Positions 1 through 8,394 of a stretch of 32,151 nt of DNA are shown here, in pieces. The DNA is from JAXLYX01 sp046351215 (lineage in GTDB: Bacteria > Myxococcota_A > Polyangia > Polyangiales > Houyiibacteriaceae): assembly GCA_046351215.1 (NCBI GenBank), contig JAXLYX010000036.1:1-32151 (forward strand), given 5' to 3'. The translations under genes and the position numbers were made by a program. Numbering within the stretch: position 1 is the first letter of the stretch; each line of letters opens with the position of its first letter. The notes beneath the pieces were generated by a model. It was not told the DNA's origin and ran no database searches. It was given only the letters and a program-made list of their open reading frames with translations.

Positions 1-819
1 CTCCGTTGGCCCGAGGACGAAGCGCGGATCCGCCGCGACTTCGCCGCGATCGTGCCCCTCGGGAGCACCAACATGATCGAGGGGCTGAACGTCGCGTATC
101 GCATGGCCGGCGCACACCAGGCTCCCGATCGACTGACGCGCGTGCTCCTCTTCGGCGACGGTCTCGCGAACGTCGGAGAGACCGACGTGGAGCGCTTCCG
201 CTCGCTCACGCGGAACGGCGATCAGGAGGGCCTCTACCTGACGGCGGTCGGAGTCGGCTACGACTTCGACTGGAACATGATGGACCGCCTCGCGGACGCC
301 GGAAAAGGCGCGAGCGTCTTCCTCCCGAACGCGGCCGAGACGGCGGTCGTCTTCGACACCCACTTCCCGAAGCTCGTCGAGGTGGCGGAGGACGAGGTCG
401 AGATCGAGCTCGTCCTGCCCGTCGGGCTCCGTCTCGTCGACTTCTCGGGCGAGGAGACGTCGACCGATCCCAACGCCCGGGTCCCGTCGATCATCCTCGC
501 GGCGGGTGACGATCTCACGATGCTCGCGCGCTTCGAGATCACCGACGCTTCGGCGCTCGGCCAGCCGGTCGAGGTGAAGATCGGCATGCGACCGCTCGCG
601 ACCAACGCGCCGATCACGTACCAGGCGTCCACTTCGTTCACCGCGCTCGCTGCCACTCCGGGGAGGTTCTTCGAGCGCACGCGCCTCGTCGACGGGTACG
701 GGCGCATCGTCGCCCACACGACGCCCGCGCCGACGGCAGCGGAGCTCCGCGCGGCGATCGACGCGTACGCCTCGCCCGATCCCGGCCTGCTGGAGATCCG
801 CGGTCTCTTGCCGCCCTGA
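1..819 (+). CDS. VWA-domain protein, C-terminal part (5' end outside window)
   Basis: The reading frame is open from base 1 and ends at TGA 817-819, so only the last 272 residues are present. They begin LRWPEDEARI. The sequence matches the second half of a von Willebrand factor A domain. GSTNM has the MIDAS threonine context, and VLLFGDGLANVG is the strand with the second metal-site aspartate. After it comes a stretch rich in beta strands (EIELVLPVGLRL, LTMLARFEIT), as seen in many bacterial exported or lipoprotein VWA proteins. VWA domains bind protein partners through a divalent metal. The first MIDAS motif (DxSxS) and any signal peptide would lie upstream and cannot be seen. GTG 52 is only an internal codon. 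The gene converges on the lysR-type gene with a 34-base gap. Confidence 0.85.
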   Translation, partial: LRWPEDEARIRRDFAAIVPLGSTNMIEGLNVAYRMAGAHQAPDRLTRVLLFGDGLANVGETDVERFRSLTRNGDQEGLYLTAVGVGYDFDWNMMDRLADAGKGASVFLPNAAETAVVFDTHFPKLVEVAEDEVEIELVLPVGLRLVDFSGEETSTDPNARVPSIILAAGDDLTMLARFEITDASALGQPVEVKIGMRPLATNAPITYQASTSFTALAATPGRFFERTRLVDGYGRIVAHTTPAPTAAELRAAIDAYASPDPGLLEIRGLLPP

Positions 820-853
820 GCGGGGCTATTCGGACGGGCTCGGGGAGCGCCGC

Positions 854-1735
854 TCACTCCCCGAGCTCGCCGAGGCGCGCCTCGAGGAAGTCCCAGACGG
901 CCGCGACGCGCGGGACGTCGCGGAGGTTCGACGGGGTCACGAGCCAGAGCTCGAGGACGGGCCCGGGCGGGAGGCCGAGGTCGAGCTCGACGAGCTCGGG
1001 ATCGAGCCGACGGAGCGAGCGCACGAGCAGCGCGACGCCGAGGCCGGCTCGCACGGCCTCGACCTGCGAGAGGTAGCTCGTCGTGCGCATGCGGGGCGGG
1101 ACCTTCACGTGCGCGGCGAGCCACGCGGCATCGGGCATCGGCACGCCGGGGACCTCGAAGGAGATCCAGTCGAAGGCCTCCGGCTTCCTGCGCTTCCGGT
1201 GCGCGAGGTCGCGGCGCGCGAGGACTCCCATCGGCATGCGGGCGACGCGCTTCGCGACGAGGTCGCCCTGCGTGGGACGGAAGAAGCGGATGGCGAGGTC
1301 GGCCTCGCGTCGATCGAGGTCCGTCGCGAGGTCGCTCGTGACGAGGTCGACGTCGAGCTCCGGATGCTTCTCGCGCAGGGCGCGGAGGACGTTCGGGATC
1401 ACGACGTGGATCGCCATCGACTCCGTGAGCGCGAGCCGGACGCGGCCCTTCGGCTCGCGCTCGTGGCCGCTCGCGGCGTCCGCGAACGCGCGCACCTCGG
1501 CCTCGACGCGCTCGGCGTGTGCGCGGAGGCGCTCGGCGAGCTCGGTCGGTCGGGGGCCCAGTGGGGTGCGATCGAAGAGGCCCGCGCCGAGCTCCGTCTC
1601 GAGCGAGGCGATGCGTCGGCTCACGGTCGACTGCTCCACGCCCAGGGCCGAAGCCGCGGCCGTGAAGCTGCCCTCGCGCATCACGGCGAGGAAGATGCGG
1701 AGGTCGTCCCAGCGGCTCGGCTCGAGGGTATGCAT
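854..1735 (-). CDS. LysR-family transcriptional regulator
   Basis: This 293-aa protein has the usual LysR length and layout. The N-terminal winged helix-turn-helix is at about residues 8-66, with the typical run FLAVMREGSFTAAASALGV and then STVSRRIASLE. The C-terminal periplasmic-binding-protein-like effector domain starts near residue 95 (GRVRLALTES) and runs to the end. The ATG is 1733-1735 on the reverse strand. No strong ribosome binding site is visible before it. It diverges from the flavodoxin-fold reductase gene at 1801 with a 65-base shared intergenic region, the classic arrangement for a LysR protein controlling its neighbour. The inducer cannot be read from the sequence. Confidence 0.93.
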   Translation of the reverse strand: MHTLEPSRWDDLRIFLAVMREGSFTAAASALGVEQSTVSRRIASLETELGAGLFDRTPLGPRPTELAERLRAHAERVEAEVRAFADAASGHEREPKGRVRLALTESMAIHVVIPNVLRALREKHPELDVDLVTSDLATDLDRREADLAIRFFRPTQGDLVAKRVARMPMGVLARRDLAHRKRRKPEAFDWISFEVPGVPMPDAAWLAAHVKVPPRMRTTSYLSQVEAVRAGLGVALLVRSLRRLDPELVELDLGLPPGPVLELWLVTPSNLRDVPRVAAVWDFLEARLGELGE

Positions 1736-1745
1736 GGATGCATGG
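1730..1745. promoter_or_regulatory. Tandem ATGCATGG repeat, candidate operator between lysR-type and reductase genes
   Basis: Two tandem copies of ATGCATGG lie at 1730-1737 and 1738-1745, and a partial copy TGCATGG is at 1781-1787. Because ATGCAT is self-complementary, the block is also nearly palindromic. It overlaps the start codon of the lysR-type gene and sits 56 bases before the reductase ATG. LysR proteins often bind dyads in such divergent intervals, but a clear T-N11-A box was not established here. The role is inferred. Confidence 0.35.
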
Positions 1746-1800
1746 AGCCTATCCGAATCTTCGTCTCCCGGGAGGCCATCTGCATGGGTATCGATCCGGC

Positions 1801-2442
1801 ATGCCCAACGTCCTCGTCCTCCTCGGTCATCCCGATCCCCAGAGCTTCAACGGCGCGCTCGCCGACGCCTATGCGGCGGCCGCCGAACGTGCCGGCGCGC
1901 GTGTGGAGCTCCTCCGTCTCGTCGACCTCGACTTCGATCCGATCCTCCGGATGGGCTTCCGCGGCGAGCAGCCGCTCGAGCCCGATCTCGTGCGCGCTCG
2001 CGCAGCCATCGAGGCGGCCGATCACGTCGTCTGGGTCTTCCCGACGTGGTGGGCTTCCGCGCCCGCGCTCGTGCGGGGCTTCGTCGACCGCGTCTTCCTT
2101 CCCGGCTGGGCGTTCCGGAACCACGAGGGGAGCTCGCTGCCGTTGAAGCTCCTCCGCGGACGCTCGGCCCGCATCGTGACGACGATGGACGCGCCGAGGT
2201 TCTGGTACGTGCTCGCGTACCGCTCGGCGCTCCACCACGCCTTCGTGACGGCCACGCTCGACTACTGCGGGGTCGGGCCGGTCGCGAAGAGCACGGTGTA
2301 TTCGGTGCGGAACCTCGATGCGCGCGCGAGGGAGCGGGCGATCGCGCGGGTGGCCGAGGAGGCGCGGGCGGACGTGGCGAGGCTCGCGAAGGGCGAGAGG
2401 GCGCGGAGAGGGGAGGTGGTGGCGCGGCTCGGGGGTGGGTGA
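1801..2442 (+). CDS. NAD(P)H-dependent oxidoreductase, flavodoxin-like fold (quinone reductase/MdaB type)
   Basis: This 213-aa protein begins MPNVLVLLGHPDP, the first strand and phosphate-binding loop of the Flavodoxin_2 / NAD(P)H quinone reductase family. VWVFPTWWASAPALVRGFVDRV is the conserved central strand and helix, and GWAFR follows as in MdaB/NQO-type enzymes. Family members use FMN or FAD to pass two electrons from NAD(P)H to quinones or nitro compounds in the cytosol. ATG 1801 is chosen because the family starts directly at this strand. A GGGAGG at 1770-1775 is too far away to serve it, and a CTG at 1780 would be an unusual start. The last 30 residues are Arg/Ala-rich and probably not part of the fold. 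It is divergent from the LysR gene, so it is the likely regulated target. Confidence 0.88.
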   Translation: MPNVLVLLGHPDPQSFNGALADAYAAAAERAGARVELLRLVDLDFDPILRMGFRGEQPLEPDLVRARAAIEAADHVVWVFPTWWASAPALVRGFVDRVFLPGWAFRNHEGSSLPLKLLRGRSARIVTTMDAPRFWYVLAYRSALHHAFVTATLDYCGVGPVAKSTVYSVRNLDARARERAIARVAEEARADVARLAKGERARRGEVVARLGGG

Positions 2443-2540
2443 GGGGATCCCCCTCGACCGCCGCAGCATACCGATGTCTGGTAGAAGGAGCCTCGCGGCC
2501 GCTCAAGCCAAGACCAGGGGGGCCCAGTCGGGGGCAGCGC

Positions 2541-3095
2541 ATGTGGATGTCAGTGAGGCCGTGGTCTCGTCGGCGCTGGGGCGTGGCGATGGCGATCGTC
2601 GGGATCTGCGCGTGTCACCCCTCGCTTCCGCCGGTCACGTTGAGACCCGAGCTCGCCGGACGACGACCGCGTGACCGGATCTCCATCAGGACCGTGGGGC
2701 TATCGGAGATGGATACGATTCTAAGCTGCGTCGACGCCATGGACGAGCGCCTGGTACTCGAGTCACGAGACCCGCCGTGCTTCTGGTCTCCGCACGCTGT
2801 CTCCTCCACAGCATTCGAGCGCGAAGGGCAGGACCCTGCGCAGGTGTACGTTCGGCTCTGTGTGATCGCGTCCGAGGATTCCGAACGAGAGACGCAATTG
2901 ACCATCTCGACTCGAATGCATCACATGCTCGTGGGACACACGGTGGGCTGCACGGCGCACGGCTTCGGACGCTGGCAATCATGGGCCGAAAGGCCAACGG
3001 AAGGCTGGGAGGAGGATCGCCTCCTGTCGGAAATCGAGCAGTGCGCGGCGACTGTGAATGTCACGAGCGGCGAGCCCAACGGCTCGGTACGGTAG
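2541..3095 (+). CDS. Putative lipoprotein, function unknown
   Basis: This 184-aa protein starts at ATG 2541, with ATG 2547 as an alternative. The N terminus has a basic stretch (SVRPWSRRRW) and then a hydrophobic run AMAIVGICAC, which looks like a lipoprotein signal peptide with ICA/C as the lipobox. The mature part holds several more cysteines, as in LSCVDA, PPCFWS, RLCVIA, GCTAHG and EQCAAT. This pattern suggests disulfides in an exported protein. I do not recognise the family. Base use is less G/C-biased than in the neighbouring genes (for example around 2700-2730 and 2870-2930), which fits a lineage-specific or recently acquired gene. The open frame continues far upstream, but that part is a shadow of the reductase and LysR genes. 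Confidence 0.6.
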   Translation: MWMSVRPWSRRRWGVAMAIVGICACHPSLPPVTLRPELAGRRPRDRISIRTVGLSEMDTILSCVDAMDERLVLESRDPPCFWSPHAVSSTAFEREGQDPAQVYVRLCVIASEDSERETQLTISTRMHHMLVGHTVGCTAHGFGRWQSWAERPTEGWEEDRLLSEIEQCAATVNVTSGEPNGSVR

Positions 3096-3188
3096 CGAAG
3101 CGGTCCGCTGAGGGCCCCGACTCGGACGCACATGGCATAGGAGCCATTCTCCGGCGCTGAAGCGGCCGGGGCGAAGGTGCAAGGTCCC

Positions 3189-3518
3189 ATGTCCCTCCCA
3201 CGGCGAGGATCCCGAAGCGTTCGCGTCGGCGACGACTCCTATCGTTGGCACGTCCGACGCGAGCCGACGTACGCCCAGGGCGTATGCCAGGCCTCGATGC
3301 GCGTCGCGATCGAAGCCGATCGCGAAGGCGCACGTAGCGTGCTCCTCGTCGATCTCGTGGTCAGTCGGCCCGACAACTGGATCTCGCCCCACCAGACCGC
3401 GCTCACGCCCGCGATCGTTCGGGAGATCATCGAGCGTGCGCTCCGCGAAGGTTGGGATCCCGATGCGTCGCCATCTCCGTTCCCACTTCGACATGCCCTG
3501 ATCCGCGACCAGGCCTGA
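3189..3518 (+). CDS. Small conserved-looking protein, function unknown
   Basis: This 109-aa protein begins MSLPRRGSRSVRVGDDSYRW. AAGG at 3181-3184 stands just before ATG 3189. An in-frame GTG at 3177 is the alternative start. The core reads SVRVGDDSYRWHVRREPTY, then a hydrophobic strand SVLLVDLVVS, then RPDNW and the helix ALTPAIVREIIERALREGWDP. The pattern of a short beta sheet followed by one amphipathic helix resembles small uncharacterised proteins I know from myxobacteria and planctomycetes. I cannot name a family with certainty. There is no signal peptide, so it is probably cytosolic. It stands alone between two unrelated exported proteins. Confidence 0.65.
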   Translation: MSLPRRGSRSVRVGDDSYRWHVRREPTYAQGVCQASMRVAIEADREGARSVLLVDLVVSRPDNWISPHQTALTPAIVREIIERALREGWDPDASPSPFPLRHALIRDQA

Positions 3519-3681
3519 GGCTCGTCGGCGGGCACGCCACGGCTCGACCGCCGAGCGACTCGTGGATCCGCCCCATTCGAGGACGTCGACCGGGATCCTC
3601 GTCTCGACCGTTCCCGCTCACCGGACCACACCCGCGACGAGCGCCCCTTCCCTCGGTGGGCTGGGGGCTCATGTATCTTCG

Positions 3682-6468
3682 ATGACCATGGCGCGCTCTC
3701 TCGTTGGGACCCTCTGGCAAGTGGTCGGATGGCGCGAGCCGCGACCGTCGTTCGTGCGGTGGGCGTCGGCGGCGCTCGTCTTCGCCTCGGCGTGTGGAGC
3801 CCCCGCACGGCCTGCGCCCGCGCCCGTCGTCTCGTCCGGCGCCGAGGCGGTGCCCACCCCGCCGCCCGCACCCGAGCCGGAGACGTTCTCCGAGGGCGAC
3901 GAGGTCTTCCAGGCCAGACCTGCCTTCTGGGGCGCATTCGGCTTCGTCGCGGGTACCCACCTCGTCGTGCAGCGCGGAGCGGACGGGACCGTGGTCCTGA
4001 CGGATCTCGATACGGGGGAGGTGCGCGCTCGCCGTCGTGTTCCAGCGTTCGAAGGGCGAGGTCGCTCGGCCTCGATCGTGCTCGACGCGACGGGGCGGTT
4101 CGCCGTGATCTCGACGTCCGGCAGGTACGCGTCGAACCCCTTGCTCGATCTCTGGGATCTCGCGCAGGACCGACTGATCCGCCTCGAGCGCGAGCCCGAG
4201 CTCGGTCGCTACTTCACCGCGGCCGTCGCCGTGGCGCCGGGGGCGGTCGAGGTCGCCTACGTCGAGGTCGCATTCGACGAATACCCCGAATCCGAGCCGA
4301 GCGTCGTGGCGACGATCGACCCCGACACCGGACGAACCACCGCGCGCCTCGAGCGAACGCCGCTTCCGATGGGTCGGATCGTCCGAATCGACCCCCGGAC
4401 CGGGCAACGGCGCATCGTGATCCTCGACGCGCGCGACGACGTCGAACTGTTGCAGTACGAGCGCGGAAGTCGACGCCTCGTGCTCGTCACCCGGCCGCGG
4501 GACGACTCACGGTACTGGTCCTCCGACCTCGCCGAGCGCGCCGCGGTTCCCCGTCGCACGCGGTGGATCGGCGAGGACGGCCGCCTCGTCGCGGTGGAGG
4601 GCACGAGCCGGGTCCCGGTCTACCGGCCCGACGGGAGCCGCGTGCTCGTGAGCGACGGCACGACGTGGTTCGAGCGGAGCGCGCTCGACGCGAGCGACGG
4701 AGCGGCGCTCCCGATCCCGGCCGCCGCGTCGGTGTCGTTCTCGGAGGACGGACGATGCATCGGCTCCCTCGCCGTCGACGGATCGGTGCTGCTCGTGTCG
4801 AGCGCGACGCACGCGATCCGAGGGAGTCTGCCGACGGCGTCGGCGGTCGCGTTCGCCTCGGTCGGCGACTGCGAGAGGGCGCTGATCCTCCGCGCCGACG
4901 GAACCCTCGCGGTCGTCGACGCGCCGTTCACCTCACCCCCGCGCGTCCTCGGCAGCCCGCTCGATCCGCGCGAGCTCCCCCACCATCCGGGGATCCGGGG
5001 CGAGATCGAGGCCTCTCCGGACGGGCGCCTGGCGATCGCGGAGCTCGCCGGCCATCCGCTCGTCTTCGACCTCGCCGAGCAACAACAGCGGTCGGGAGGC
5101 GCTGACGCGTTCGCGATCGTCGCCGATCGCCTCGTCTGGTCGACTACGGGAGACGCGCTGCTCGCCCTCTCGGAGCGCGGCGGGTTCGTCGTGGACGGCG
5201 ACGGCATCGATGCGGTCACCTGCGAGTTCCCATCGGGAGCCCGCGCCCTCTCGAACGGCGGATTCGGCATCTATCGCTCGGATCCCTCCGCGAACACGAT
5301 CCGGGAGATCGACGCGGAAGGACAGTTCGTCGACCACTGCCGGGTCGAGCCCCCGGGCCTCTCCCTGCGTCCTCGCGAGCGACTCGTCGCGATCGACCCC
5401 TCGGGCTCCGTCGCCTTCGTGGTCGACCGGGCGGGCTTCTGGCTCGCTCGACGCGATGGCTCGCGACGCCGCGTGGATCTCCACAGGGCCTTGCCGTGCG
5501 ACGAGGAGCCGACGTTCTGCCCCTACGAAGCGGAATTCGATTCGACCGGCGCTCGTCTCGTCGTCGTCTCGCGCGCTCACCTGGCGTCGATCGACGTGGC
5601 GAGCGGCCGGGTCGTCCAGCATCGTTCGTTCGGAGGCGGCATCCGAGGGATCGCCTTCGGCCCGGATCCGAGCACCCTCCTCCTCCAGGAAGATCCCTCG
5701 GCGATCACGATGCTCTCACCTGGCGACGATGGTGCCCGGTCCCTGCCGGTCGCCGAGGGAGAGGAGGTCGCCCTCGTGGCGGATTCGGGTTTCGCCTACG
5801 TGGTGCGAACAGGTCCTGCGCCGACCCATCTCCAGGTCGAGGAGCTGGGCGGCGTGGCGCGGAACCCTCTCGTCACCTTGGATCTCGACGCGCAAGACGA
5901 CGCCTTCCGTTCGTCGGTCGACGTGTTCGCGGCCCGCGGCGGCCCGGCCTTCGTCGTGTCCTCCGAGCACGGTTTCCGCCGACTCGTCGACGTGCCCGGA
6001 GGCCGGACGATCCCGGTGCCGGGCGAGCTCCTCGCGGTCGCGCGAGTCGAGGGCCGCGCCGTGGATCGCCTCGTGGTCTGCAGCGAGGACGGCGAGCTCC
6101 GGATGCTCGGGGTCGAGGACGGCCCGGAACCCTCCGTCCTCGCGACCTTCGGTCGCTGCGACGGGATCTCGCTCGTACGGTTCTCGCCGAACGGACGTGC
6201 CGTGGCCCTGGTGCGTGACGCCTCCGTGGAGCTCTGGAGCCTCACGCGACCCGCCGCGCCCATCGTGCTCGACGGGCGGGTCGGGGACGAAGTCGAGATC
6301 CTCGCGCGCGACGCGGAGGGCAGACTCCTGAGCACCTCGACCGGTTCGCATTACCTGCACCGAGAGGCGGGCGACGCACGCACGGCGCCGCTCGGGCCGC
6401 CGCGCTTCCGCGAAGACTTCGTCCCGCGTACCCTCGCTCCGTTCTTCGCCGAAGCCTCGGCACGTTGA
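3682..6468 (+). CDS. Large beta-propeller-like (WD40-type) lipoprotein
   Basis: The protein is 928 aa from ATG 3682, with ATG 3688 equally possible. The N terminus carries a long basic region and then WASAALVFASAC, read as a lipoprotein signal with the lipid-bearing Cys at about residue 38. A Pro/Ala linker (APARPAPAPVV) follows. The rest is a series of four-strand-like units of the kind seen in WD40/YncE propellers: VVLTDLDTGEVRARR, NPLLDLWDLAQDRLIRL, SVSFSEDGRCIGSLAVDGS, VRFSPNGRAVALVRDASVELWSL. At this length two propellers are likely. No enzymatic motif is visible, so a scaffold or binding role at the cell envelope is inferred. It converges on the next gene with only six bases between the stops. 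Confidence 0.75.
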   Translation: MTMARSLVGTLWQVVGWREPRPSFVRWASAALVFASACGAPARPAPAPVVSSGAEAVPTPPPAPEPETFSEGDEVFQARPAFWGAFGFVAGTHLVVQRGADGTVVLTDLDTGEVRARRRVPAFEGRGRSASIVLDATGRFAVISTSGRYASNPLLDLWDLAQDRLIRLEREPELGRYFTAAVAVAPGAVEVAYVEVAFDEYPESEPSVVATIDPDTGRTTARLERTPLPMGRIVRIDPRTGQRRIVILDARDDVELLQYERGSRRLVLVTRPRDDSRYWSSDLAERAAVPRRTRWIGEDGRLVAVEGTSRVPVYRPDGSRVLVSDGTTWFERSALDASDGAALPIPAAASVSFSEDGRCIGSLAVDGSVLLVSSATHAIRGSLPTASAVAFASVGDCERALILRADGTLAVVDAPFTSPPRVLGSPLDPRELPHHPGIRGEIEASPDGRLAIAELAGHPLVFDLAEQQQRSGGADAFAIVADRLVWSTTGDALLALSERGGFVVDGDGIDAVTCEFPSGARALSNGGFGIYRSDPSANTIREIDAEGQFVDHCRVEPPGLSLRPRERLVAIDPSGSVAFVVDRAGFWLARRDGSRRRVDLHRALPCDEEPTFCPYEAEFDSTGARLVVVSRAHLASIDVASGRVVQHRSFGGGIRGIAFGPDPSTLLLQEDPSAITMLSPGDDGARSLPVAEGEEVALVADSGFAYVVRTGPAPTHLQVEELGGVARNPLVTLDLDAQDDAFRSSVDVFAARGGPAFVVSSEHGFRRLVDVPGGRTIPVPGELLAVARVEGRAVDRLVVCSEDGELRMLGVEDGPEPSVLATFGRCDGISLVRFSPNGRAVALVRDASVELWSLTRPAAPIVLDGRVGDEVEILARDAEGRLLSTSTGSHYLHREAGDARTAPLGPPRFREDFVPRTLAPFFAEASAR

Positions 6469-6474
6469 GGCGCG

Positions 6475-6951
6475 TCACGCGCTCGCGTGTCGGCGTCGGC
6501 CTCGGACGAAGAGCCAGCCGAGGATGCCGAGCGTGCCCAGCGCGTACGTAGGCGCCCCACCGGACTCGTGGGAGATCGAGCAGCGACCTCGGCGCGGCGG
6601 GGCCGCGTCGGCGAGCGCCACCGCCGTGGCCTTTCGTCGTCCGTGCGTCGACGATCCGCGTCTCGACGACGTGCCTCCGTCGCGGGGACGCTCGCGGCAC
6701 CAGACCTCGGTCCACGTCGAAGCCCCCGTGGTCTTGCACGCCAGCGTGTAGCCCGGGCCGACCTGCGTCGCGCAGCGATCCGCTGGATGTCGATACGAGG
6801 TCGCGCAGGCCTTGCACTCGCGTCGTTCGTCCGAGTGGCTCTCGACGGTGCAGGGCTCCGTGTACGGCCGGGGTCGCACGACGTCCGCTCGCGCGTTCGC
6901 CGAGAAGAGGAGCGAGAGGAGGAGAGCGAGTCGGAGGGTGGGGAGCCGCAT
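6475..6951 (-). CDS. Exported Cys-rich protein with MYXO-CTERM-like tail
   Basis: This 158-aa protein starts at ATG 6949-6951. MRLPTLRLALLLSLLFSANARA is a clear Sec signal peptide. The mature N-terminal part has seven cysteines in about 55 residues (PCTVESH, ECKACATS, RCATQ, ACKTT, WCRER), likely disulfide-bonded. A basic low-complexity linker follows. The C terminus has GRCSIS, a hydrophobic helix (YALGTLGILGWLFV) and a final RGRRR cluster. The Cys, membrane helix and Arg-rich end are the hallmark order of MYXO-CTERM sorting tails, which are thought to direct proteins to the myxobacterial cell surface after processing. No function is known for the Cys-rich part. The open frame extends upstream of this start, but without coding character. 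Confidence 0.72.
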   Translation of the reverse strand: MRLPTLRLALLLSLLFSANARADVVRPRPYTEPCTVESHSDERRECKACATSYRHPADRCATQVGPGYTLACKTTGASTWTEVWCRERPRDGGTSSRRGSSTHGRRKATAVALADAAPPRRGRCSISHESGGAPTYALGTLGILGWLFVRGRRRHASA

Positions 6952-7018
6952 CGAGTCCCCATCGTACCGGAAGCCGGCCGGGGTTTCTCGTCCCGGCCCC
7001 CGCGTCGGTGAAGGCGCC

Positions 7019-7660
7019 TCAGCTCGCAAACGCCCCACAATGCGGGCACCGCCCCGCCGGCGTGAGCAGGTAGAGCGCGCGGCAGTAGGCACATCGGAGT
7101 CGCCCTCCCGTGCTCGCTGCCTGCGGCGTCGATGGGCCGCTCGTCCGCATCTGCGACCCCGTCCACGCGAGCAGCTGCGTGAAGCGCACGGTCGCGGCCA
7201 CGACGTCGGGGTTGTCACGCGCGAGGTAGGCGACGAGGTGGTCGGGCTCGACGCCGAGCACCGAGACGTGGTCACGCTGCATGCCCTCGATCAAATGGGC
7301 CGTTCCCTGGGACGGAAACGAACGGAAGCCGGCGAGCTGCTGTTCGAGCTCGAGGCCGAAGCATTGGATCACGACGCAATGGCCCACCCAGACCCGCACC
7401 TCGTCCGTGACGTCGAACGCGTCGTCGTCGACCGCCGTCGGATCCGGCACGTGCTTCGGGCTCCACTGGAGCTGGAACGTCCCGAACGGATTCGGTGCCT
7501 CGACCGTCACCCGGCAGAGATGGCCCTCCGCCTGTACGCGGGTGCGGAGGTCGTATGCGAGTCCTCGCCACTCCCACGTGCCGCGGCTGTCGTGCTGGAC
7601 CTGGCCTCCTGGGAGGTAGGGCGCGATCGCCTCGATCAGTCGTTGGTTGTCGTTCGCCAT
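7019..7660 (-). CDS. Zinc-ribbon protein of unknown function
   Basis: This 213-aa protein starts at ATG 7658-7660 (MANDNQRLIEAIAPYLPGG), with GGAG a short way upstream. The body is a mixed alpha/beta domain (TWEWRGLAYDLRTRV, LCRVTVEAPNPFGTFQLQW) that I do not recognise. The C terminus carries a classic zinc ribbon, CAYC followed by CPHC (about residues 190-208), which would bind one zinc. There is no signal peptide, so the protein is probably cytosolic. It is divergent from the gene at 7774 with 113 bases between the two starts. The longer frame upstream of this ATG overlaps that intergenic region and is not supported. Confidence 0.72.
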   Translation of the reverse strand: MANDNQRLIEAIAPYLPGGQVQHDSRGTWEWRGLAYDLRTRVQAEGHLCRVTVEAPNPFGTFQLQWSPKHVPDPTAVDDDAFDVTDEVRVWVGHCVVIQCFGLELEQQLAGFRSFPSQGTAHLIEGMQRDHVSVLGVEPDHLVAYLARDNPDVVAATVRFTQLLAWTGSQMRTSGPSTPQAASTGGRLRCAYCRALYLLTPAGRCPHCGAFAS

Positions 7661-7773
7661 GCTCGTCGCTCCGTGAGGCAGTCGCCGCGAGAGGCATGTT
7701 CCCATCGAGGAATCGCCGCGTCGATCGACGGCACGCGGGCATCGGTCCGCCCGATCCGTAGTAGCGTCGCCGC

Positions 7774-8382
7774 ATGGAGCTTTCGGCAGCACGTTTCCCC
7801 AGGCTTTCCGCCTACCTGGCCTCCCTCCCGAAAGAATGGGACTCGTACCCCGACTGCGTCGTGAAGGCCGCGACGTACCGTCAGATGCTCGACGCGCTCG
7901 ACCCGCCGCTCCGTGCGGACGAGCTGCCCGCGCCGATCGCCGACTACGTGGCGCATCCGCGGCCCGTGAGCTCCTACGTGCCCGAGGTCCACAACATCGC
8001 GCTCTACCTCGCCGTCCGGGACCTCCGGTTCAAGACCGACGCGGCCTGGCTCGACTGGATCGAGGGCATCTTCGACGCGTTCTACGCCTCGCCCCTCTAT
8101 CGCGTGCTCTTCTTCGTCGCGACGCCTTCGATGCTGCTCAAGGGAGGCGCGAAGCGCTGGGCGCAGTTCCGGAAGGGCACCAAGCTCGAGCGTGCGAGCG
8201 AGCTCGAGAGCGACAAGCACCTGAGCCGGCTCGTCTATCCGCCCCAGCTCTTCCCGAAGCCCGTCTGCGAGGCCTTCGCCCGCGGCATCCGGGCCGCCGT
8301 CCGCGCGAGCGGGCTGAAGCATGCCGACGTGATCGTGAAGGAGCACGGACCGACGTCGGCGCTGCTGCACATCCAGTACTGA
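7774..8382 (+). CDS. Protein of unknown function, about 200 aa
   Basis: This 202-aa protein begins MELSAARFPRLSAYLASLP. It is mostly helical by eye, with conserved-looking segments EWDSYPDCVVKAATYRQML, VPEVHNIALYLAVRDL, YASPLYRVLFFVATPSMLL and KRWAQFRKGTKLE. There is no signal peptide and no metal or nucleotide motif. The general character (SYPDCVVKA near the N terminus, then an RxxxFRKGT region) recalls small paralogous families found in myxobacteria, such as the DUF2378 type, but the match is not strong enough to assign it. The gene is divergent from the zinc-ribbon gene and converges on the ABC export operon with 12 bases between stops. Confidence 0.7.
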   Translation: MELSAARFPRLSAYLASLPKEWDSYPDCVVKAATYRQMLDALDPPLRADELPAPIADYVAHPRPVSSYVPEVHNIALYLAVRDLRFKTDAAWLDWIEGIFDAFYASPLYRVLFFVATPSMLLKGGAKRWAQFRKGTKLERASELESDKHLSRLVYPPQLFPKPVCEAFARGIRAAVRASGLKHADVIVKEHGPTSALLHIQY

Positions 8383-8394
8383 CGGTCGGCTCGC

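Noticed and set aside
842..862. Possible terminator between the VWA and LysR genes
   Set aside because: The GGGGAGC...GCTC...CCCC stem needs a bulge and has no T-run, so it is not convincing.
1780..1800. CTG start for the quinone reductase behind GGAGG
   Set aside because: The spacing is good, but CTG starts are rare and the added residues are not part of the family fold. ATG 1801 fits the first strand.
1083..2540. Upstream extension of the 2541 lipoprotein frame
   Set aside because: It runs antisense to the LysR gene and out of frame through the reductase gene. The signal peptide begins only after ATG 2541.
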